Shown one piece after another: positions 35,157-46,378 of a DNA stretch of 64,000 bases; position 1 is the stretch's first letter, and each line of letters starts with the position of its first letter. The notes under the pieces are model-generated. The model made no database searches. It was not told where the DNA came from and saw nothing but the letters and a program-made list of their open reading frames with translations. Origin of the DNA: Eutypa lata (Eukaryota > Ascomycota > Sordariomycetes > Xylariales > Diatrypaceae); assembly GCA_022661535.1 (NCBI GenBank), contig JAKULF010000007.1, positions 1,116,001 through 1,180,000 on the forward strand, read 5' to 3'. Position numbers and translations under genes: made by a program.

Positions 35157-37071
35157 TTATGTATCGTCCTTGAGATGCCTAACAGTGTTTACAATCCTTG
35201 CTATTCCCTTATTTTCGACCATGTGGAGGTAGTATTTGTTAAGGGTCGCACCCTTTTGTATCATCACTGCGCCACTCCCAGGCAATGGGAACTCTAGCAG
35301 CTTCTGTGGATGGCTGGGAGGTTTCAACCCATCGACGACCGCACGGTACTGCCTGAAGAACTCGTCAGGGCTTATTAATCCGGATTCCTTCTGAGCCAGC
35401 AGTTCTCGTTTCTTCCCCTCTCCTAGACAACCTGGCAGAATCTCGTAGCTATATCGTCGCCCCTTTCCAGTGAAGAATTCATTTGCCAGGGCAAACCTCA
35501 TCGTAGCCGGGCCTCCTAGCGATAACGAGGCGACAACAGGCCCTACTTTATCCTCTCCGTCTTGGTGCCAACTCATGGCCATCTTTGGATAATTTCCAAT
35601 GGTCAATACTTCGTTGAATTCCAATGGCGTTCCTAAGACCTCTTCCACGATCGCGCTCAGGTGTGTCGTGATATCAGTTATTACTGCTGGTGCTTCGTCA
35701 AGGGTGCTTGTCCCTGTTACCATTCTGGTCTTGTATTCTTTCCCATAGTTCTTCCCGAACCATCTCGTGAGCTGCCCCGGTATCTTTTTGCTCTCCATGT
35801 TGCATCGGCTAAGAGGTATTTCTCCGTCCTGGGCGGCCTTCCACAAACGGTCGAATAGGTCCTTAAATCCTCCCTGTTGGTATATTGCTTTTTTCTTTGG
35901 ATATATAACATAGACCGCGTTTCCTTCGAAAAGGTCAAACGCATGAGTTATGTACTCTGCCGTAGACTTCAGGATGGTATGCTTTACTCCACATCCTACT
36001 GTAACACCACCGATAGTATCGCTGTCTTGAAGGTCTAGCCATGTTGGTCCTACCAAGTCTTCGAAATGTAAATCTGGAAGCTTTATCGCTATTACCTGAC
36101 CGCAGACGCGGCAGACAAGCTTGTCCCAGAATACACGGGAGTTGAACCTATGGCAATCTCGACAATACCAGCCATTCCAGAGCGGTCGGGGATCCTTTTG
36201 CTTCTTCGCATGGAAGACTTTGAATAGTTCCTGCGTGGTAAGCTGGGTTGGCGGTGGTGGTAACCACGAGAATGGGAAGGCGGGAACATTATTTAGTGTC
36301 GGGTGTTTCTCTATATAAGCTTGGTGATACACCGTTGACGCTTTTATTTCTTCGTGTGGTCCGTTAGGTTGGGTCGAAGGGCATCTCGGATGTCCACAGA
36401 AAGCGTCGAGCTGGTTGTACCTTTTGACAAGTGGGCGTCCGCACACTTGACATGGCTATTCGTACATTAGTTAAATATAACATCTAAAGGGATATGAACC
36501 AGCTTACCGTGTGGTCTTCAAATGTGTCTGCGTTGGGAACCCTCGAGGTCCTTGTGGTTTCTGGTCCACCATGATCTGACCACCAAACACCATCTTGTGA
36601 TGTTTTATCAAGTCGGCACATGAGAACTTGTTTAGAGTCATCCCAAGCAACCCATACATCCGAAAGCAGAAACGTTCCAAGCAATGCAAAGTTCTCGGAG
36701 TCTGGCAATGCTATTCCTCTCGACAAAAGGCCTGGGTGGCCGCGGTCGACAATGACTCCTATGGGCTGACGAGACAGCAGGGCCTTTTCGGCTATTTCAA
36801 CTCTAAGATTAAACCGGCTTCGTGCTCCGGGCTTTTGAGATGCAAGTTGTACTAACAGGCAATTGTCTGTTAAGTACTCCCCGGTTCGACAACCTCCAGT
36901 TCGTATGCCTTCTAGCACCTTGTCGTGACTCGTGATACCACCTTCGTTCATTCTCCACCATTCGAGGGACTCCATTAACTCGCAAATTGATTTTGCGAGA
37001 CTAACTGCGATATTATTTCGTATCCATGCTTTGCGACCTGTTACGACACAGGCAGTAGTATTGGAATCCAT
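35157..37071 (-). CDS. AlkB-like 2-oxoglutarate/Fe(II) dioxygenase with zinc-binding cysteines
   Basis: Exons 37071-36508 and 36455-35157, separated by a 52-nt intron, give 620 residues. The C-terminal third has the jelly-roll Fe site: WHQDGED (HxD pair), then SLGGPATMRF, and a distal LHMV...GIARIVNTVRH with metal His and 2-oxoglutarate-binding Arg. Upstream of it are two cysteine clusters: CQVCGRPL with CGHPRC, and WYCRDCHRF with CRVCGQ, looking like zinc ribbons. The first 190 residues are a separate ordered domain (VSLAKSICELMESLEWWRMNEGG...) that I cannot name. AlkB-family enzymes demethylate nucleic acid bases or proteins; the target here is not predictable. No lesion seen. Confidence 0.88.
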
Positions 37072-37577
37072 GGTAGATTGACAGGACGGGGTTGGTTGTT
37101 ATGGAAGGCTTCTTGGGAGACGAAGAAATGACCGTGATGAAGTTAGGAGTGCGTATGAGTGAAATGAAATAGACTAAAATGAGAGATCTGTTTGCAATCA
37201 ACATGAAAGTTGTAAGGGCCAGGTTAGTAAAAGAGTTTCATACTTTATAAGCCCACAATGGGAAGGTTATTGAATTAATACGGCTTGGATGGTGAATGAT
37301 GCAACTAACTTATTTACTTGAGCAAGGAAACAGCAACAGAACTAGGGGCTCAAATTAGTGGTGTTGGCCGCGGCGGCAACAGCAGCAGCAGTTTTTGATC
37401 ACTCGCCGGGCGGGTACCCCCAAGACTATCTTGGCGTATGTCGGGCGTACTGAATTGGTGTAGTAAGCTTGGGTGAGCTGATGGATGATACGCATGTACC
37501 AAATGTATTGATGTCTGTATGGTATGGATGAGCATGTAGAAGAAAGGAAGGAATCTTGGTATAGAAGGGACAGGTCT

Positions 37578-37730
37578 ACATCTTATAGATGTTAGAAAGC
37601 CGAAGGCTTTCCACCAGGCTGTCAAGCAACGCAATCCACTGCAGCGAGCGCCCTTTGTGGATGGATTGCAGTAACCAGCACCTACGATTTCGTAGGTTGC
37701 CATTACGCACTGCCACTACATTTCAGTGGC
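37578..37730. repeat. Array of five perfect hairpins
   Basis: Within 153 bp: ACATCT-tat-AGATGT (37578-37592), GAAAGCC-gaa-GGCTTTC (37595-37611), GCAATCCA...TGGATTGC (37631-37638 with 37662-37669), CCTACGA-tt-TCGTAGG (37681-37696) and GCCACT-n7-AGTGGC (37712-37730). All stems are perfect. Neither a known RNA gene nor a transposon end is recognised. Confidence 0.8.
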
Positions 37731-38298
37731 CTCGCACTAGTTGCACACCTAAAAAGATAAAAGTAAAGCTGATACAAAGATCGTGAGATAAATCCCGGGG
37801 TGTTACAAAACGCATACGCCACTTATCCGACGCGTATCTCGCCTTTCCAACCTACACTCATACCTACTTCGCATCTGACCTATCCCTGCAATAGCCATAA
37901 GAGAGAGTGACAAAACTAACCGTCTTTGACAATTATCAACGCTGGTAGAATATCCATTCTCAGGGAGCTTAGCCAATAGAATTTCTAGAATTTCTTGATT
38001 CTAGTACGTATTAAGTACGTACTTATGTCACTCTGCCTTCTGGCCCTTCCGCGGATACATACCAGACCTCTTGTAACTTCTAACTCTTACTAGCTCCCGG
38101 AGACCCACGCGGCGACGTATATTAGCCACATGTTAAAAGTGCCGTACGTTTATGTGGTATAAGTACTAACAGTGGGCTCACCAGCCACCCCAACTTGCAA
38201 CGGGTTGCGCAACGAAGAAAAATCTCTTGGATTGCATTGCAGGCATGGTGGACGTGGTTGCGTTGCTTGACGGCCTGCTTTCCACGTGACAGTCCTAA

Positions 38299-38355
38299 AG
38301 CTGTATGACAGCTCTGAAGCTGTATATCAACTCTGAAGCTGTATATGAACTCTGA
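38299..38355 (+). repeat. 19-bp tandem repeat, three copies
   Basis: Unit AGCTGTATATCAACTCTGA, copies starting at 38299, 38318 and 38337. The first copy has four differences, the last one. Confidence 0.9.
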
Positions 38356-40461
38356 CCACCTACTACTAGGCCCTAAATCAGTACTAGGATATGGAATTCT
38401 ATTCTGTATAGAGAAACTTAGTTAACCGATTTTGCCCTAGGGCTTGCTAGTTTTTATATGTAGTTCTAACCACATCTCTCTCGTGGCCCTTTAAAGGGCG
38501 ATGTCGATGTCGTGCTAACAAGTAGTACATACCTCGCCTTTAGTTCTACTTATTTGATTTTAACCTAGAACTGTAGTGAATAAGGCCGGGGAGTATCCGC
38601 TTTTAAAAGAAGAAATCAACAACCATCACAGGTATTAGGGATATTATAATATATAAATAAAAGTAAAACATGGCTACCACGAAATATAATTCCTCATACA
38701 ACATCGAAAGTCATCAATTCATTTAGTATAAAGAGTTGATATAATCTAGGTAGAATTCGAGAATGGAAGAATCGCACATGACGCGCAAGACTTGAAGCCT
38801 TTTATTCATTTGAAGTCAGTGATATATTAGTAATGGGATACATTTAAGTGGCCCAGCAAGTTCTCTGATTGCCCCCAAAACATTAGAAGTTATATTTGTG
38901 ATGCCAACCTTATGTAAAACCTAAGAGTTGTGCTGCATGGGAAGCTAGTGAGTGATTATTACTGTTTGTAACACCTATAATTAGCTAATGCTATCTGCTG
39001 ACGATACTAGGTTATAGGGATTAGAGGTCCTATTGCCATAGTAGGCTAGCTAAATAAGGGGGCAAACTTAGTGTCTGGATTTGTAGATGGGTGATGGTAA
39101 CTGGTGCAATCTGGTGGCAGATGACAACAAATGCTTCGTAATCAAAATACAAGCCCAAATATTATATAATCAGTGGCTAAGAACATCACTATTAAACTGC
39201 ACATAGTATTCTTTATTATTTATGCTTGAGTAAATAATATTATGTTCAAACAATTGATAACCAACTAAGCTATTTATACGTGTTATACTTAGCTTAGGGT
39301 GTTATCACTGCATCGCTATACTCCACAAATAATATAGAATTACTCAAGAGATACATAAGTTACTATGTGGTATCTACCTGTTTAAACTAATACTACTGTT
39401 CCATAGTATAACAATACGCTTAGAAAGAGTAAAATAAGAAACTTTATATAAACTCGTTCACCATCACGTGCTTGTTTGGAATCTTTCCTTTTAAGTTTAT
39501 TATATTTACCTGAGCATTATCAATTTACTATGATTGAAGGATTATACTGAAATGCGCTTGGTAACACTGGGCTTCATGTTATTGATCAAGTTTACTCTTA
39601 GTAAGCTTTTAACGAGATTACAGTGTTACCCGTGGTTGGTGTTGATTGTAGACTTACGTCGTATGCCAAATGCTGTATGTCTAGGTAATATATTCGTAAT
39701 AAGTACCACGACGCCAAATGGGCCAGAGGGGCTAGATAAGTAATCTATTGTTATATACAGAAGGAAAGGAAGAAGTCTGACTAGGTAGTGCTACGCGCCA
39801 CTATACATAAGGGAATCCGGCCTAGCCCCGCGTCCTCTACTTATTCTTGTCATTTCTGGTTGAATTAAAGGGATAGAGCTGCTAGATATATGAAGTGACT
39901 ATCTGTAGGATTATCATAACCGATGCAACCCATGGGCTAGATCGTAATTTCGAGTTCCAAAAGGCGTTGCTGATCACGTTGACTCGCCATTTACCGTGGT
40001 TGTGTCCCTTATATTCATATGTTATTCAAGGAACCTGGGGGTTTGGCTTCTCACCAATTATGCTAGGTCGTAGGGGGCAATAGGGTGCAATAGGTTTTTA
40101 GCCGGCCTCTCTATATCTACCACACCGTGGGTGTACCTTTAGGAACGAAGTTAGGTTAAGTTATTTGGAAAAGGCCTGCGTCTTCTGCAGAAACGTCGAA
40201 CTCAGTTCGTCTTGGTCAAATTTATAGAAAAAGGTGTTGATGCGGTTGACATATATAGCCGCAAGGGCTCTGCTCTTCCACCGTCATATTAAAGTAACGT
40301 GTTGGTCGAAAGGGGCGGGAACCCCTGATTAATGTTGGGGTGAGCCATGTCACAAGGAGGTGTACAAACAAATATGTGCTTGATTATCGATAACTTAGTC
40401 TAGCTTTGGTTGCCCGCTTGTATAAACAGTTAACGTCTTCATGTCAAGAGTCGTCAAAACG

Positions 40462-40491
40462 GAAGACCTCATTAGAGAAGACCTCATTAGA
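40462..40491 (+). repeat. 15-bp perfect tandem duplication
   Basis: GAAGACCTCATTAGA twice in a row. Confidence 0.9.
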
Positions 40492-41507
40492 TGGGCCGCA
40501 ATGTCTTATCGGCATCACTTACAAATTACATCATAAAACATACGGAAAGCCGTAGAAAGACTCGTACGGAGACCTAGCGTGAAATTTAATCATTGCATAC
40601 TGATGAGCTTATTGATCATAAAACCGGAATGAGGACGTAAAATAGGGATTGGTCATAAACGCAATTCGGAATTACGTAATCGTCAGAATCAGACACATTA
40701 CATAATTATGATGCAGAAAAGCGCCACTGGGATAGCCTTCGATGTAACCATAATGAAGAACCCCCAACTTAGCCGTCTTCAATTGCTATAATTAAACTTC
40801 TTTATGTACGCCAGGCATTCGAGGAAGGTGACAGTCGGTTATGTCTATATAATTAGTGATCAATATTCTGTTCGACCTATTAAGCCATAGCTCCCACTTC
40901 GTCCACCGGGAAGAGATAGCTGTTTTTAAAGGAACCAATCCAAGTCCATGTTCGGCTGTTTGTGTTCACTAATCAAGTAACTTAGTAATCTTCAAGAGTC
41001 ACCTCACATAGAAGAAGTGCAGAGTGATTGGTTGAAGCCCGCGATAGTCGATAGGTATTACCCATGCGACGACCATTTTCGTCAAAGTATTCATGCTATC
41101 CTGGGTTTATTCTTTCCCCTTCGCTACTTGCCATGGTTCAATAAACCTGTATCTCCTATGAAGCCACTACATACGCGATGTATGTGATGGCGTCAAACGT
41201 ACATGAACTTTCTAGATCACTTCACACCCATGCAACAGGGGGCTTTCGAATGCAAACTCTATACAAGCAATATTTACGTTCGCTTTGGGTGGTGATTGCT
41301 GCGCATGAGTAATGGCCCTGCATCTTGTGTAAAATATTCGTGTCACCCATCACCCCTAGAGATAGCGATATTTTTGAGATCATGGATATATAAGAAAGAC
41401 TTTGGAGCCGTGAAGTCCACAGGTTGTTAATTCCAACAAGTCCAAACTACAGTAAAACAAATCACTACTAGATCAACCAGCATAAAAACACTACTTTCCT
41501 ATATACG

Positions 41508-42608
41508 ATGTCTCCTCGCATTATTGCAGTTATCGGTGGTACCGGTGCCCAGGGAATCCCAGTTGTGAGGGACCTTGCAAAGTCTGGGACCTACAAAATC
41601 CGAGCGTTGACTCGCAACGCAGACGGCTCTCGGTTCAAGCAAATCAAGGCCTACGGTGCGCCTGGTGTCGTGGAACCTGTCGTGGGTTCCTTCGCATCCG
41701 AAGAGGCTCTCAGAGAGCTCTTTCGTGGCGCTTGGGGTGCCTTCGTCAACATCGATGGGTTCAACTGCGGCGAGAAGACCGAGATTTACTGGTCCATCCG
41801 AGCGTACGAACTTGCCATCGAGGAAGGCGTCAAGTTCTACGTCTACAGCAACCTTCAATATGCATACAAGTTGAGCGGATATAAGCCCGAGTTCCGTGCG
41901 GGCCACTACGACGCCAAAGGCCGCATCGGCGAGTGGATTCTGTCTCAGAACTCCGAGGTCTCCCGTCTCCATGGCATGAGCGCCGCGCTGTTCACCACGG
42001 GCCCATACATGGACATGGCCATCCACGCTGCCACGCTGATGCCACCGACGGTCGAGGAAGGGGTTGTGACTTGGCGGGTTCCGTTGGGCGATGGAGCTGT
42101 CGCTGAGGTTGCGATCGACGACTGCGGGTACTACGTTAAGTGGTTGTTTGACAACCACGAGCGCGCCAACGGGATGAACCTCGATGTCGCCATTGAGCAT
42201 GCCACGTATAAGGAAGTAGCAGCAGCCTTTGAACGAGTGACTGGGAAGCCAGCTCAGTCCATTGACATTAGCTTCGACGAGTACTTCGCCAGCATACCTG
42301 GTGCTGAACTTCCCGCGGCTTATAACTCGGATCCCAACGACCCTGCCGCAATGAGCTACCGAGACAATTTCACAGGGTTTTGGAATATTTGGCGACACTC
42401 TGCTGGAAACAAGGGTCTGATCACTAAGGACTACAAGCTCTTGGATGAGATTCATCCGGGCCGTATCAGGACTGTCGAAGGGTGGTTCAGGCGTGAGGAC
42501 AAGCGAGGAAGGGAACTTGGGCTTGGTAGTCTGTGGGAAAGAGTTCAGCCCGAGAAAATTGGCTTTGTGCTAAAGTTGCAGGAGGACAACTGGAAGGGAG
42601 CTCTCTAG
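41508..42608 (+). CDS. NmrA-like NAD(P)-binding protein
   Basis: Intronless, 366 residues. N-terminal Rossmann motif VIGGTGAQGIPVVRDL at about 8-23, then RALTRNADG (NADP phosphate-binding side), GVVEPVVGSF, GAFVNIDGF, FYVYSNLQYAYKLSG and GHYDAKGRIGEWI, the order seen in NmrA/HSCARG-type atypical short-chain dehydrogenases. These usually act as redox sensors or as reductases in fungal metabolism rather than as the true nitrogen regulator; that distinction is not decidable here. It opens the cluster-like run to the right. A promoter motif shared with two other cluster promoters lies at 40855-40868. The long frame on the opposite strand over the same DNA is a shadow. Confidence 0.93.
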   Translation: MSPRIIAVIGGTGAQGIPVVRDLAKSGTYKIRALTRNADGSRFKQIKAYGAPGVVEPVVGSFASEEALRELFRGAWGAFVNIDGFNCGEKTEIYWSIRAYELAIEEGVKFYVYSNLQYAYKLSGYKPEFRAGHYDAKGRIGEWILSQNSEVSRLHGMSAALFTTGPYMDMAIHAATLMPPTVEEGVVTWRVPLGDGAVAEVAIDDCGYYVKWLFDNHERANGMNLDVAIEHATYKEVAAAFERVTGKPAQSIDISFDEYFASIPGAELPAAYNSDPNDPAAMSYRDNFTGFWNIWRHSAGNKGLITKDYKLLDEIHPGRIRTVEGWFRREDKRGRELGLGSLWERVQPEKIGFVLKLQEDNWKGAL

Positions 42609-43532
42609 CTTCGTAGATCATGGTAGTGGTACAAGGCTAGACATGGCTGTTTTTTTCTATAATATGTTTAGAGTGGTTAGAGACAGATAGCAGCTCACCT
42701 AAGTACACTCTTTTGACCCAGAAACCTCGTTTAATGAGTAACACGAATCTGTATTAAGACCTTTGCATGGATCACTACAATAATAGTTTCAAGTTGTAAT
42801 AAGCAATCAAATATCTGTCCATGGCATTGTGGTTACCTCTTGGACAACTCGTTCGATGCTGATGGAACGATATCTGATAAAGGAGGGACCACTCGTAAAT
42901 TCTAGCGGTTTGCCTGGTTAGTGAATGACTGTATGTGAATATTACGTGGTACGGTCGTACTGGATTGGCATACTGGATGCAACCACTACGGCTTCTAATC
43001 GTGGCTATGTAACTGTACAGCTGGGTGGTTGGGAGTGGATAGGCAGATAGGCAGACTCCTAAGACCCAGGTCAGTTTGGAGACAGAGAAAGATGTTGTAT
43101 TTGTAAACACCCCGCAGCCCCAAAAAAGCGTTTCGTATTTGTCGGGGATATGCGTAATTGTCTACTTCCTAACTATGGAGGATCTAGGAGCTTCAGGTCT
43201 GGCAAGCAACGTTTTTTAACTCATTGATTTTGTTAGCAAATTGACTGAAATGCGGCTGCATTACATAGGTCAGCATCCGAAGCTGACGACAATATTATCG
43301 TGCTCGGAAACTTTGCTACGACCTTGATACGGCTTAGCGACGATGTCAGGATATCACCAGGGTGTTCCCAGGGCCTTGAGCAATTTGCCTTGCAGCTAAA
43401 GAGGTTGCGGGCGACCTGGTTACACTACTAAGTTGCGGTTTATGTATTTTAAATGAAGAATTCCAATTTTGATACTTGATACCTTTTATTCAATCTCACC
43501 CCAAAGCGCAATCCGCCCACACTAGACACTCC
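42609..43532. other. Convergent intergenic region
   Basis: 3' flanks of the NmrA-like gene and the epoxide-hydrolase pseudogene. No supported gene in 0.9 kb. Confidence 0.5.
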
Positions 43533-45151
43533 TTATTTCACAGGCCAGACAGCCTTGACAAAATCTTCAACATCATTCGCGAGGAGTTCTGGCGTCTCCA
43601 TCGCAGCAAAGTGGCCTCCCTGTTTAAGTCTCATTTAGTCAACATATTCAAACAGAGGTCTTGGGCTAATGACATAGAAGAACCAACCTCGGAGTACTGT
43701 CTGTGCCAGACACGATTCCCCTGCTTACGAACACATGCGACAGGCATCGGACCGAGTTCTCGAGGAAACTAGGAATAACTAAGAGGCTTTTCGCAAAACC
43801 AGTCCGGATTTCCATGGGAAGGATACAGACCGGGTGACCCATTCGGCTGTGATGATCCATAGTCAGTGAATCAAAAACCACGTGAGCATCTTTGGTAGCA
43901 TCGTTATCTTACCATTCTGTATGCATATAGTCCTCGCGCAATCGATTCCGTGAACCAGTACAGACTAACCGAATCAAGGATTTCCTCGTATTCTGGAGCT
44001 CTGTCTGTCCACTCAATAAATTTCTCACTTATCCTGCCTAGAGAGCAGCCAAGAGAACTAGCAGCTTATGCGGCGTACTTATCAAGCCATGAGAATAAGG
44101 CTATTGGGTTCGAAGACAAGACAAACCCGATCGTCGAGGGTCTCGTGGCATGCTCCAAGAAGTAGGCATTTCCGGTTGTGAAGAACTCCTGCATCCGTTT
44201 CAGGCCCTCTTTCTCAATTTCGTTGACGTCGTATTTCGACACCCCGTCAGGCTCGAAGTCGATAGCAAAATTTACTGTTCAGATTAGCCCCGAGTGGTTC
44301 AACGGAAGCTAGCGAAGATACTCACTGTAGATTGCTATTCGAAGAATGAAATGTCAGTGGCCACGTCTCACCGATACTAACATTAGGAAAAACTAACCGT
44401 GGCATTCTTCATGCTTGACCGCAAGCGCTCGACTGACGGACGAGCCAACATCACCGCCTTGCGCAATGTACCCGCTACCAAACCCAAGCCCGACCATGAG
44501 TTTGTTCATGATCCGTGTTGTATCTTCATTTCCCCAATCTTTCGTAAGTGGGGGGCCGGAAGAGAGTGTGTAGCCTGGCAGGGAGGGCACGACGATGTGG
44601 TAGGGCAAAGTGTGGGGAGAGTATTTCTGCCGAAATGTCTCCAATAGTTTCAGGAACTCAAGGTGGCTTCCTGTTCCTTGTTAATCGCCATAGACAGCTA
44701 CAGGAAGGGGCAAGACTGACCGGGCCAGCCATGCAACAACAGAAGCGGGATCGCGTCTCGCTTGCTGGAGAACAATGCGGCGAAATGGATATGGAAGACT
44801 TCTCCGTCATGGTCGTTGATGTCGGCTATGAAGTTGGGAAAAGAATTAATGTATTCTTCTCTTCGTCGCCTGAGGTGCTAAGAGTTATCTTCTGTTCTCA
44901 TATTGGGCTCTTAACGTCCCCCGTCACGCTCACCAGTTATATTTGGTCTCCCAGTACTCCTTCCCCTTCGTAACCCAATCTCGAGTAATGCCGAATCTCT
45001 TGTCAGTCCGGGTATTTGCAAATGTATTCGGGGATACTTTGGAGAGCCGTAGGAGCGTATTGAACTCTGCAAGGGATTCATCGGAAATAGGCAACTCGAA
45101 CTTTGCCACTGGGATTTGGGCGTTAGCCGGTGTTTTGTCAAACGTGGTCAT
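43533..45151 (-). pseudogene. Epoxide hydrolase (EHN + alpha/beta hydrolase) with one nonsense codon
   Basis: Eight exons keep phase: 45151-44934, 44869-44721, 44670-44398, 44334-44326, 44274-44079, 44033-43913, 43846-43688, 43619-43533; 403 codons plus stop. The N-terminal EHN domain covers roughly residues 1-100 (ISDESLAEFNTLLRLSK, KEYWETKYNWRRREEYINSFPNF). Then HGWPGSHLEF (oxyanion hole), AQGGDVGSSVSRA (Asp nucleophile), YWFTESIARGLYAYR (lid Tyr) and GGHFAAMETPE (catalytic His). Exon 4 is only 9 nt. In exon 7 TAG at 43771-43769 (codon 348) replaces the Trp of the usual SWFP motif, removing the catalytic His. TGG to TAG is one transition, and every splice site is intact, so inactivation looks recent. 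Confidence 0.87.
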
Positions 45152-46378
45152 TTTGAATGTATTTAACGATGCTAGATATGGATACAAGAGTTTATAGGAT
45201 GGGCGAGTTGCAATCTAACCAACGGGGACTTAACAATTTATAGGGGAACAAGACTACGTTTTATAAGGCACTACGATGCCGTCAACATTGAGGGCTGCGA
45301 CAGTTACGTACAATAATTAGCAATGTACGATCACTATATTCATAATGAGACGTTACATAATTACGATATCGTCCTACTTGAAATTACTGGGCTCAACAAG
45401 GCTTCAAGATACTTCCAATGGGTGTGAGTTGCTTGTAACGATACATCATTAGTGCTTCTGCCTGAGTGTGCGTGCAAGTAAAGGGGGATACATTTGTGAT
45501 CCTTAATGGCATGACTACTACATAAGTCTTCCTCCTTACATATTTATTTATTTGACTGGGGAAATGTGCGGGTCGTGTTCAATACTGCTCGGCAATCAAC
45601 TCTATTATTACCCGTAAGAGGAGTCTGAGCTCCCCCTTAAAATGCCAAGAATGACCATATCCTGGCGACCCACCTGTCAAATCTGTCGCAAAATCGACGG
45701 CGTCGATTCGACGCCGCTACTGCACGGAAGCAGTAGCGCTATTGAGCTGCAATACAACCTAATGGTTGGCATGCTAGTAACTCGGTTGTTCATTAATCAA
45801 CTTAATAACAAATTGGTTAATGTTTCTTCATTGCCGAGCTTCTTTTCGATTACCAAGAATCCGCCATCACACATCCCATCATGCTAGAACAGCACTCAGT
45901 CACGACATGAGAACGACTTGGAACTTGGAACTAGTTCTAGGAGGCGGAGATGATGCTATTAATACTACTACTACTACTACTATATTGTCAGTAGGCCTCG
46001 GGTGATTACATGATTGATACACAAATATGAGTAGATGCCAAAAGACTAGATGGGGATGAGATAATAACCCCCGCGGCTAAGGAAGTCTTACTAACTCCAT
46101 CTGATGTCAGATGTAGCGGCCATCGCGTAAGAATCTCCCATTAGGCATACCAAGTTCTTTACAATGTGAAGAGCATCTGCAGGATGCACACCAAAGTAAG
46201 TAGCTTGTATAACTCTAGGGTCTAGTTAGAAATATGCCATGGCTTAACTATCAAACTGAGATCTAATGGAATCAACATAGTAAATACGTACTAGGCGTGA
46301 AAGGAATCCAATTCGGCTGTAATCTATGTTTATAACGGTAAAGCGATATATGAACATTAATACAAATTTTTGTGTAAA
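45152..46378. other. Intergenic region with a double hairpin
   Basis: Promoter of the leftward epoxide hydrolase and 3' side of the leftward bZIP gene. Contains the double hairpin at 45699-45738 and an (ACT) microsatellite near 45965. The short frame 45642-45887 runs through the hairpins and is not called. Confidence 0.5.
45699..45738. repeat. Two adjacent perfect GC-rich hairpins
   Basis: GGCGTCG-att-CGACGCC (45699-45715) directly followed by CGCTACTGC-n6-GCAGTAGCG (45715-45738). The two stems share one base at the junction, forming a compact double-hairpin element in AT-neutral DNA. Confidence 0.85.

Larger units (their letters stand above)
37072..41507. other. 4.4-kb stretch without recognisable genes
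   Basis: Apart from a hairpin array (37578-37730), a 19-bp triple tandem repeat (38299-38355) and a 15-bp duplication (40462-40491), nothing coding is supported. A 117-codon frame at 37350-37703 overlaps the hairpins and looks accidental. Composition is moderately AT-rich but not RIP-like. The final 100 bp before 41508 are a normal promoter/leader for the NmrA-like gene. Confidence 0.45.

Noticed and set aside
37350..37703. 117-codon minus frame through the hairpin array
   Set aside because: Runs across palindromic DNA and has no conserved composition; the inverted repeats explain the absence of stops.
41499..42455. 318-codon open frame on the minus strand
   Set aside because: It lies wholly opposite the NmrA-like gene, whose Rossmann and family motifs are unambiguous. 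Its own translation has no family character; it is a codon-bias shadow.
14182..45151. Reassignment or programmed read-through of UAG
   Set aside because: TAG replaces Trp in two genes and probably Gln in the third, so no single reassignment fits. Other genes here (Rae1, the effector, the SDR) end normally at TAG.
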